This document shows, piece by piece, positions 56,801-64,000 of a stretch of 64,000 nucleotides of DNA. The notes beneath the pieces are model-generated. The model worked only from the letters and a program-made list of their open reading frames with translations. It was not told the origin of the DNA and searched no databases. The translations under genes were made by a program, and so were the position numbers. The stretch's first letter is position 1. Each line of letters opens with the position of its first letter. The DNA comes from Pyxicephalus adspersus (Eukaryota > Chordata > Amphibia > Anura > Pyxicephalidae), in contig NC_092862.1 of NCBI RefSeq assembly GCF_032062135.1, positions 43,413,116-43,477,115 of the forward strand. The letters are read 5' to 3'.

Positions 56801-59800
56801 TTACAAACTCGTCCATCATACTGTGTAGGTCCCCCTTGGTCTAAACAAACTGCTCTGACCTGAAAGCATGGACTCCACAAAACCCCTGAAGGTGGCTTGA
56901 GGTATGTGGCACAAAGACAATAGCCGCAGACCTTTAAAGCGGAACAAATCCCCATGATACTCACCTGTCCCTGTTCCTAGCTGCAATCTTCAGCCATCTT
57001 GAATGGCCGATCCAGGCAGTTCATTCAGTCCCGACATGCGCAGGGGAAGACAGAATTGCAGGTTATTTTAGTAACCAACACTAGGCTGCAAAGCTGAGCA
57101 ATTATGACTGTTCCATGGAAAGGCAAGTAAGAATGATTACTACAGAAGGGACATCGCCTGTCCGTTTCCCCATTAAAGCCCTGCTTGATAACAATGGAAA
57201 AACTTTACTTCTGCTTTAAGTTACATGGCCTCCACCAGTCTGCCCTCTTACCTTAAAGCTTTTTGCTGCCCAGGTAACTATGCACACACTCCCGGCCATC
57301 CACAAAATCTAATGAAATACATGATTCACCAGGCCAGATCACCATCCTCTATTGCTTCATGGCCAGTTTTGGTGCTAATGTGCCCACTATAGGTATTTTC
57401 AGAAGCGGACAGGGGAGAGGACAAGTTGCAATCCTTTGTGTGTGTAAAAGAATTGGAAACAAGATTTTCCAACAAATTTTCCTACAGTATCACATGTGGG
57501 ATCAGGCTGAAAGGGCTACTATGCCCTCACCCCTGTGAGCATCAATGAGCCTATTTGTCCTTTATTATATCAATGAGCCTGATCACCTATTAACTTGTCA
57601 TCAGTTCACCAACTGTCCTTACCATTGGATGGCAATAATCATTGTATACCAGGAAGACAAGACATGCTATTTTGGAGATGGTTTGACCCAGTCGAGCCAT
57701 CACAATTTGACCGTTGTTAAAGTGTTGTTAAAGTCATTCTTGCACTTACACATTTTACCTGCTTCCAACACCAAAAGGTGATGGACTAATCACTTTTAGA
57801 GTAATATATCCCACCCTTTGACCAGTGCTACTGTGACAATATATTAAATGGTATTCACTTGATAGTGGTTTTATTGTTACCTGTAAACTTTTTTTAATGC
57901 ACAAAAAACACATTCTATCTCTGTCCTTTTAGTTAAAATTGTTTCCCCAACACTCAACACATACAACACCACTTTTACCATTATAAGCAACTCTTGTCTT
58001 TGAGCTATCTAAATCTAAACCAATGCTGAAGAAGGAAAAATGAATAAAGGAAAATTGTGTACTAGCCAGGAAAGCCCCTTGCTGTGGCTCTGCTTGTTTT
58101 GCCTTAGATTCTACATTAATAGCAATAATAAAGTTCCTTTAAACATTCATAAATAACCTGCCGCTGACACCTTGGAGCAAAGTGAAGCTCTGTTCAGCAA
58201 CAACAAATTTCATAGTTCACAAGGCGCAGTTAATGATGGGAGGGGAAGGCAAAAGAAAAAGGTTGTTCTTTAAGTATGTGACTCATTTAGAACAAAGATC
58301 CTTAAAAAAAAAAATCAGTCTTGTCACTATAGAAACCAATTTCTTCAGCTCCATATCACACGTCTCACACCTCAATTGTCTTTATTATCGTCTGCTGTCA
58401 GATCCTTAATCAGAAATGTGAACAGGCTTGATGATTTATTCAACAGGGGAATGAAACTGTAGGTCAAGTGAAAAAAATAGATAGATATATTTATATACCA
58501 TACAACGCACCTAGCTCCGATCAGCTTTGGATACGTCCAATTCGCTCCCTTGGCACTACCTCTGGGGCAACTGTAGCGGCTCCAATATTAAGGCTCAATT
58601 AAAATAAGCTCTAATTAGCACAGCTTTTTTGTTTCCTCTCCGGCTAGAAAAGTCAGGAAATGGATATTGGGAAATGTTGGAGGAAAAAAAAAAAGCTACT
58701 GAGTGAAAGGCTGCAGATACAAATGAACGTATTTGTTGATTTGTATAGTTGCTATGCAGAGGCCTCTGGGAGCAAAAGCTTAACCAGCCTAAGCTATAAA
58801 CTAAAACCCCTGCAGCTAAACATGAACTGAGTGAAAACAAGGGCTCCATCTCAGAGCTGAAAACTGCTGGGCTCAGAAAATTAAAAGCCCAAGGCATTTT
58901 CCATTTAAAACGAAATCCCAGTACCGCCTCCCAGCCAAAGAATTATAAGCAGTATCAGATTTACAAAACGAACAATTACCCTGGAAAAAATGTAGCCTAT
59001 TGTACGGTCCCAGATGCTAGATGTAAAAGTGCTTCTCCCCTCTTTATTTTCATATCACAGCTCTTTATAAATAAAACTGTACAGACCCATTTACACAAAA
59101 TAAAATATGCATGTTTTTATTTTTCTAGAAAGACTTCAAATGAATGTAAAAAAAAAAAAAGAAAAAAAGTTATCTCTTTCATTACAACGGTGTCTCATTT
59201 GATATTCTGTCCTTGCCTCTGGCGGCCTCTGTCCTTCCCTTAGGCCTGTATAAATGGTATGCAACACCAAAGTAAACTCTGACCCAATTGCCAGGAGAGA
59301 GCCTCAAACTTCTCTATATTGCCTTTGCTTCAGCTGAGACCTAAACGAACCAAGCCATGGGGTGGGAGACACACAGTACTGTTTGAAGTTAAAAGTAGGC
59401 GATTATACCATTTTCTAAGTCTTTATTCTAAGCTACTAAATGTTTATCTGTTAAATATTCTACAGTGATTTAACTTTGTGAAGAAGTACCACATTGTTAC
59501 TATACAATGTGTCTGTTCCCAATTTGCAATAGACATGTGTTTATTTGCGGATATGCGTGTATTAAAACACATATTACATTGTTGTCATTTGTTCTTAATG
59601 ACACCCCAAACCAGGCATGGCCAAACTACAGTCCGCCGGCTGTATATGGCTCACTAAGGTTGTTTCCCTGGCCAGTTGGGTGGTCCATGGCTTTGGCTGG
59701 CCAGAGCCATGGAACACGTCCCCCATTTGTATCCCGGCTTGTGGAGGCTTGTTCAGTTGCATCATGATGGCATAACCCCGCCCACTCTCCCATCGGCCTG

Positions 59801-62800
59801 GCCTGTCAAATTTTTTATCAGATTGTGGCCCCTAACTTAAAAAGTTTGCCCACCCCTGCACCAAACGCACCTTGCCAGCACACTGCATTGTTCTGTACAG
59901 GCTATTCAAATGGCTGGAATAACCAAACGCAACACCAACATGATGTGCGTTATGCTGGGTTTTCAAAAATGCAGCACACAGAGAGAACAGACTCTATGTA
60001 AACCCAGTTTGAACCCTACTTATTACCTCTTTAGCTTTTTGCTTTAATCTCATTTGCTCTGGATCTTCTTTATTCAGCCGGCTCTGTAAAATAACAGAAA
60101 AGAAAATGTTTTATTGCTGCAGTGATTGTTTTCGGAGCTTCCTCCGAGTTCATGCACATGGACAAGATCAAACCTTGCACTTAAAGGGTTACTCCAAAAC
60201 TGACTACATTCTTAAACATGCAGCAGCCATTAAATATTTAATGCATAACAATTTTCTCCTGTGATTAAAAAGCTTTGCTGCAGGGGGGAAGTGCCTGAGT
60301 CCAGGATTTCTAAGACTTCCCCTCATGCATTTTTATGCACATTTTCCATACAGGCTGAGTGCCCGACTTCAAGCCCGGAGGAGCACACAGCTTAAAGAAA
60401 TGCTTGAGCTTTCATTTGGTCTGGTAAAAGGCATGACCTTCACATAGCAGATTTTTTATTTTGATCATTTAATTTTCTATAGACTGCAGATAATAACAAG
60501 GGTTAAACTGCAAGTCTGGGAAGAAATCAAAAATGATGAAAATAGTGCATTTACTTTTTGCAACATTAAAACACCTTAATACACAGAGTGTATAACATAA
60601 TCCACAACACACAGTGCTTTTTTGTTTTTATGTAAACCTGCCATGGAAGAAAATCAAGAGCAGTCATTTCTATCTCCTTCTTATTAGTATAAGTTGTCTG
60701 TTTGCCATTCTCAACCACTGCTTTCAATATCTGGAACAAGCATACATATAAAGGGTCTGTGTCAAGTGGGTTTTGTACAAGCCTATAGAAAGGCAAAATT
60801 TGCCTGCAAGAGGTCAAATACAAGACAAAAGAGGAGGTCAACCACAGATTAAATGCAGCTATTAATGAATTTTGAACATGCTCATCAAAACCATCTCAAA
60901 CTTGTGCTATGGACACAAACCCAAAGTCCATTGGCACAGACTTCAAGACATTCAGTTTACGTACTGATCACCCCATTTGCATATCTGCACTAGATCAGTT
61001 TTTATGCAATTAGTCACTTACAATACGAGCAAGACAAGATTTATTTCTAAAATAGGATAAGCAGTGGTATCTCTTCTGTTTTATGTACAGGTTTACTTTA
61101 TAGTATGTTACCATACAACATTTTTTACATTATTATATAGAAGGGGGAAGAGGGGGTTAGACATACAACTTAAAGAGATTGAACTCACAAGAAATTTAAC
61201 TCACAAGTGACAGCAGTTTCACCAGACAGAATTGATGGAAAATCTGAAACAGGGACACCAACAGTAATAAAATGATAATTTTCAGTAAAGGAGATGAAAG
61301 TCTAAAACCTCCGTCATCTTTAAATTTTGTTCCCAGTTTAGAATTTTACATCCTGTTTGGTAAAACTGTGGCCACTGTAAGTGCAAACCACAAGAACAGG
61401 ACAATTATTATTTAATAATATTATTAATATTAATACAAAATAATAAACAGTATTTTTAGGGCAAACATATTACACTGCACTGTTGCAAATGACAGATACA
61501 AACAATGACACAGGAGGAGAGGACCCTACCCAGAATAGCTTACAATCTAAGAGGGGGGTAGTTGAACACAATAGGAGGGGGGGATAAAGAGTGGTGGTTA
61601 AGTAGTGAGGGTTAAAGAGACCAAAGAATACGAGTAGGCAAGTTTGAAAAGATGGGTTTTAAGGGCTCTTTTAAAAGTGCAGAAAGTAGGAGCAAGCTGA
61701 ATAGGACTAGGAAGACCATTCCAGAAAGTTGGGGCAGCTCTAGAAAAGTCTTGGAGCCGTACATGAGTTATGAGAGAGGAAGTCAGTAGTAGGTCATTGG
61801 ATGAGTGAAGAGAGGGGCCAGGGGAGTGTTTTTCTTTCAGGGCAGAAATGTAAGTGGGACAAGAACTGCGGAGGAATTTGAAGGCAACACACAGGAGCTT
61901 GAATATGATTCAAAGGTGGAATGGAAGCCAACAAAGAGAACTACAAAGGGATGCAGAAAAAGTGGAGCGGTGGGAAGGATGGATGAGTCTGGCTGCAGCA
62001 TTCATAGTAGATTGTAGAGGAGAGAGTCGGGTTAGTGGAATACCAGAGAGGAGGGGGTTACAGTAGCCCAGTTGAGAGATGATAAGAGCGTGTACAAGGA
62101 GTATGGTGATCTCTGGGGACAGTTCAGGCCGGATATTGGAGATGTTGCCCAGGTGAAAGTAACAGGACCTGGAAATGTTCTGAATATGTTGGGGGGGAGG
62201 GGGGTAAAGGGGAGGGTGGAGTTGAAGGAGACAACAAGAGCATGCCTGAGGGGAGGGCCAAATAAAGGGTTAGGAAAATAAATGGTACAAAAGGTACTGT
62301 AAGCCAATGGAGGATATGAGAGTACCGAGAAAGGAGGTGTACAGAGAAAAGAGAACCGGTCCAAGGACTGACCTTTAGAAAAAACCAACAGGAAGGAGCA
62401 GGAAATAACTTTAAAAGAAACTTGAAAAGTGTGGTTAGACAGATAGAAGGCAAACCAAGAGAGAGCAGTGTCACCGATACCATTAGAGTTGGATTTGGTT
62501 TAGAAGGGGATGATCAACAGTGTCAAAAGAGGAAAGATGTAGGCGAAGCAGAAAATAGACAAGGGGTTCTAACCCTTCTATGCTCTGACCAAAACTTTCA
62601 GTTTTAGCTGGACATACACTAGGGGTATCAGAAGTAAATCAATTAAATGCATCCATGAATGGCAACTGATCATCTCTCAAAACCACTAGATTAAATTCGG
62701 ACAAAAGTATCTGTTTTTCATTACATAAATGCCCTGAATTGATGGTCATTGAGGCAATTTCCATAAATACTGGCTGGCTGTATACACTTACTAAAAGGCA

Positions 62801-63537
62801 ACAATACATGTAAAAAAACAAAAAACAATACAAAATTATGTGGAACATGGGCTTGTAACTTCATCAAGACCACCAGGGAACAGTATATCGTTGTATTTTA
62901 TCACTTTTGGTCCCAGAGACAACGATTACTAGCATGTTTTGATCAGTGTTAGTTTTACATTACACGGTAGGTGTCACAGGGAAATTATTAGCTCACCTTT
63001 GCTGCTCGGAGAAGCATCTCCCTTTCTTCTTCATATTTGCGTTGTTTCTCTAGGTGCTCCAGTTGCTCAAGAAACTTAAACTGTGCCCGAACCTCACTAG
63101 TCTGTATGTAGCGATCATTTTGCTGAAAATAAAACATTAATATACATATTCATGGTGCTAATTATGCGATGTACTGGCTAAACACCAACCAAGATCACTG
63201 TTAGCTGATGTTACACTATGGCAATAAATGGTATAAATAGCACTTTCTTTTAGCATCGCTAAGCATTGCCCAATCATCCTGTTTTTGCTCTCACTGGGAT
63301 AGCCAAAGGCCAACCTTCTAGATATAATGGTACAGCATCCAGGTCATCTTCCTGAAGTCACAGGTAAGAATATTTAGCTAGCATGGCACAGGTGGACAAT
63401 GAGCCTATGAGTCCTAAAAAACTCAGGGTTGACCAGGAGTGTTGAGACTAAACTGGATTATTCCGATTGTTACGTTACAAGACTATGCATTGGCCGGAGA
63501 CTATACATACATACATACACACGTGTGTGTGTGTATG

Positions 63538-63594
<57 letters not shown>

Positions 63595-64000
63595 TTATTA
63601 TGTTCCCTTGTATAATTAATATTCTATCAACATATTGTCTTTGTTGCAGGTGGAATCAAAAATCGCAGCCCTAGTCCTAAACACAAAAAAAAAAGCCTTA
63701 AGGTTCCCAGAGCAGAAAACTATACAAATGCCCAGACTTCTACAACATACAAGATTATACTACTTTTTCCAAGCTCCCAGTTATAACTTTTTTATGCCAT
63801 TTGTGCAGTGTGCTCCCAAAAATAATGGTACTTTCACCTGGAGACAAAAAAAATGGTGCCATTATAATCAAGACTAGATGAAATTACCTTAAAGTTTGCA
63901 GACCTGTGCTGTGCCACCACCGTCAGCTTTTCAATAAGCCCTCGTAACCGCTCCTGTGTGGCATGGGAGACCAGGTTCATAACATCAGAGTTAAGTTCCT
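50693..64000 (-). CDS. taf4b: TAF4B, TFIID subunit 4b (C-terminal part, 5 exons; gene continues beyond 64000)
   Basis: Reading the minus strand from the window edge and joining 64000-63888, 63122-62997, 60083-60027, 54481-54362 and 50848-50693 gives an uninterrupted frame of 189 residues ending in TGA. All junctions are GT-AG and all internal exons are phase 0. The order of segments is that of the TAF4 family C-terminus: histone-fold helix (SDVMNLVSHATQERLRGLIE), a charged helical stretch (QLEHLEKQRKYEEEREMLLR), the NKEDPEQMRLKQKAKE segment, ANLTALAAIGPRRKRPLES, and the terminal PRITRVSLRDLIFCMEQER block. TAF4 proteins pair with TAF12 inside TFIID; TAF4B is the germ-cell and B-cell enriched paralogue. 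TAF4B is preferred over TAF4 because of KRPLES after the ALAAIGPR motif and because KCTD1 is its mammalian neighbour in the same convergent orientation. The N-terminal co-activator region lies outside the window. Confidence 0.95.
50849..53943. other. TAF4B last intron, part
   Basis: 51690-51850 begins aggtagtccccgagttaagg, then ggatgactcctagatatgaac, matching a dispersed vertebrate repeat of unknown class. 53200-53470 looks like an old MITE (gttcagacctaaggtttatt) without clear ends. No gene seen. Confidence 0.45.
53944..54165. mobile_element. Palindromic MITE with about 75-bp inverted repeats
   Basis: Left arm ggccctgatttattaaag, ctggagagaatacactttca, tccagcaaacctgg; the right arm is its reverse complement (ccaggtttgctgga, then tgaaagtgtattctctccag, then ctttaataaatcagg). 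Flanked by TATA at 53940-53943 and 54166-54169. Small size, long arms and AT-rich duplication fit a Harbinger-like or mariner-like MITE. It lies 190 bp from a TAF4B exon. Confidence 0.8.
54362..54481 (-). CDS. taf4b: TAF4B exon (second from 3' end)
   Basis: Acceptor TTTCTTAG, donor GAG|GTATGA, 120 bases, phase 0. It encodes LQQLELEQLQYKEANLTALA then AIGPRRKRPLES and a short variable tail. The ANLTALAAIGPR block is diagnostic of the TAF4 family. Confidence 0.96.
55080..55650. repeat. Degenerate tandem repeat
   Basis: Phrases such as accaccag, actataatacc, and cctgtactattataata recur at roughly 40-60 base spacing, with strong C/T/A bias and almost no G on the plus strand. Too decayed to define a unit. 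Confidence 0.5.
55785..56660 (+). pseudogene. Tc1-type transposase relic
   Basis: KKSKELSKMIRKKI near 55795 matches the N-terminal helix-turn-helix of Tc1 transposases, and SRSWIFQQNNDHTGKSTKK near 56340-56385 matches the block holding the second catalytic aspartate. Many stops and frameshifts lie between. Terminal repeats were not found. Confidence 0.65.
56773..57890 (-). pseudogene. Tc1-like transposase relic, split by a MITE
   Basis: On the minus strand the N-terminal end lies near 57770 (VEAGKM-like) and the C-terminus reads KPPSGVLWSPCFQVRAVCLD then QGGPTQYDG (56811-56838), the end of a common vertebrate Tc1-like transposase. Several nucleotide blocks (ctgtgtaggtcccccttg, gacccagtcgagccatcaca, tatatcccaccctttgacca) are typical of that family. 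It contains stops and large deletions; the insert at 56938-57215 interrupts the coding remnant. Confidence 0.8.
56938..57215. mobile_element. TTAA-flanked T2/Kolobok-type MITE inside the Tc1 relic
   Basis: TTAA at 56934-56937 and 57216-57219 borders inverted tips ttaaagcggaac and (inverted) ttaaagcagaag. The TTAAAG start is characteristic of frog T2-type MITEs. No coding capacity. Confidence 0.75.
57891..58499. other. TAF4B intron, no gene seen
   Basis: No coding match; no repeat recognised. Confidence 0.4.
58500..59000. promoter_or_regulatory. Candidate conserved non-coding element in a TAF4B intron
   Basis: Repeat-free block with clustered AT-rich homeodomain-like sites (gctcaattaaaataagctc, ctaattagcac), a ttgctatgcag stretch and balanced base composition amid transposon-rich DNA. 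No conserved frame. Judged by texture only. Confidence 0.35.
59612..59858. mobile_element. hAT-type MITE with 8-bp target duplication
   Basis: Left end caggcatggccaaact, right end agtttgcccacccctg. Flanks ccccaaac (59604-59611) and caccaaac (59859-59866) match at 7 of 8. It lies 170 bp from the 57-base TAF4B exon at 60027. Confidence 0.8.
60027..60083 (-). CDS. taf4b: TAF4B small exon (third from 3' end)
   Basis: A 57-base micro-exon too short to stand out as an ORF. Acceptor TTTTACAG, donor GAG|GTAATA, phase 0. It encodes SRLNKEDPEQMRLKQKAKE, the strongly conserved linker between the charged helix and the ALAAIGPR segment. Confidence 0.95.
61385..62560 (-). mobile_element. L2-type LINE relic (reverse transcriptase 3' half and 3' tail)
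   Basis: On the minus strand, fragments of an L2 reverse transcriptase can be read in shifting frames: a hydrophobic LLSLGLPSICLTTLFKF segment, a decayed QGSVLGPLLF-type segment (KGQSLDRFSFL), NIFRTFPGPVTFTWATSPIS, then SSLNWATVTPSSLVFH. The YADD catalytic segment is deleted. The 3' tail (agattgtaagctattctggg, cagggt-like and (att)n, 61385-61550) matches the short tails at 8763, 15577 and 35908. It is dead. Confidence 0.8.
62561..62996. other. TAF4B intron, no gene seen
   Basis: No coding match or repeat recognised. Confidence 0.4.
62997..63122 (-). CDS. taf4b: TAF4B exon (fourth from 3' end)
   Basis: Minus-strand acceptor ATTTTCAG, donor AAAG|GTGAGC, 126 bases, phase 0. It encodes 42 residues from QNDRYIQTSEVRAQFKFLEQ through a Glu/Lys/Arg-rich predicted helix to MLLRAAK, matching the same position of TAF4 paralogues. 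Confidence 0.95.
63503..63588. repeat. Compound microsatellite (CATA)n-(GT)n-(AT)n
   Basis: catacatacatacacac, then gtgtgtgtgtgt, then 24 AT units, in the 0.77-kb TAF4B intron. Confidence 0.95.
63888..64000 (-). CDS. taf4b: TAF4B exon (fifth from 3' end, window edge)
   Basis: Donor TTTAAG|GTAATT at 63888. The frame reads ELNSDVMNLVSHATQERLRG and on to AQHRSANFK, the TAF4-family histone-fold region. The last two plus-strand bases of the window are AG on the minus strand, so the exon could start exactly at 63998, or continue outside; this cannot be decided here. Confidence 0.92.

Noticed and set aside
50693..64000. TAF4 rather than TAF4B
   Set aside because: KRPLES after ALAAIGPR and linkage to KCTD1 fit TAF4B; full-length sequence would settle it.

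Overview
This is a nuclear vertebrate window, most likely from a frog. It has small exons separated by kilobase AT-rich introns, and long intergenic DNA packed with vertebrate transposon remains (CR1, L2, V-SINE, hAT, Tc1/mariner, TTAA-flanked MITEs, a solo LTR). The repeat mix looks anuran to me; species cannot be read from the sequence alone. There is one assembly gap of 314 N (29241-29554).

Two protein genes are present, arranged tail to tail. KCTD1 lies on the plus strand. Its complete 257-residue BTB-domain protein is encoded by four exons (17844-18022, 31380-31524, 33469-33774, 34569-34727), all with GT-AG junctions and an uninterrupted frame. TAF4B lies on the minus strand. Only its 3' end is in the window: five exons (64000-63888, 63122-62997, 60083-60027, 54481-54362, 50848-50693) encode the last 189 residues, covering part of the histone-fold region and the conserved C-terminal domain that contacts TFIID partners. 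About 16 kb separate the two stop codons. The same convergent neighbourhood is known for mammalian KCTD1 and TAF4B, which supports both identifications.

Layout. 1-17843: DNA upstream of the first KCTD1 coding exon, with a CR1 LINE fragment, a 2.1-kb hAT-type element carrying an IS630/mariner transposase relic, a V-SINE and L2 tails. 18023-34568: KCTD1 introns, with a TTAA-flanked MITE, V-SINE pieces, and a V-SINE split by a TA-flanked MITE that contains the gap. 34728-50692: KCTD1 3' UTR and the intergenic interval, with two hAT-type MITEs, a minisatellite, a 700-bp solo LTR with perfect 5-bp target duplications, and a 372-bp fold-back sequence. 50849-63887: TAF4B introns, with a Harbinger-like palindromic MITE, two Tc1-type relics (one split by a TTAA MITE), a hAT MITE, an L2 LINE relic and an AT microsatellite.

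The two genes are not known to act in one pathway. KCTD1 is a pentameric BTB protein that modulates AP-2 and related signalling. TAF4B is a cell-type-enriched TFIID subunit. I see no novel multi-gene system. The observations most worth a second look are the transposon nestings, the large fold-back between the two 3' ends, and two repeat-poor blocks that look like conserved non-coding elements.
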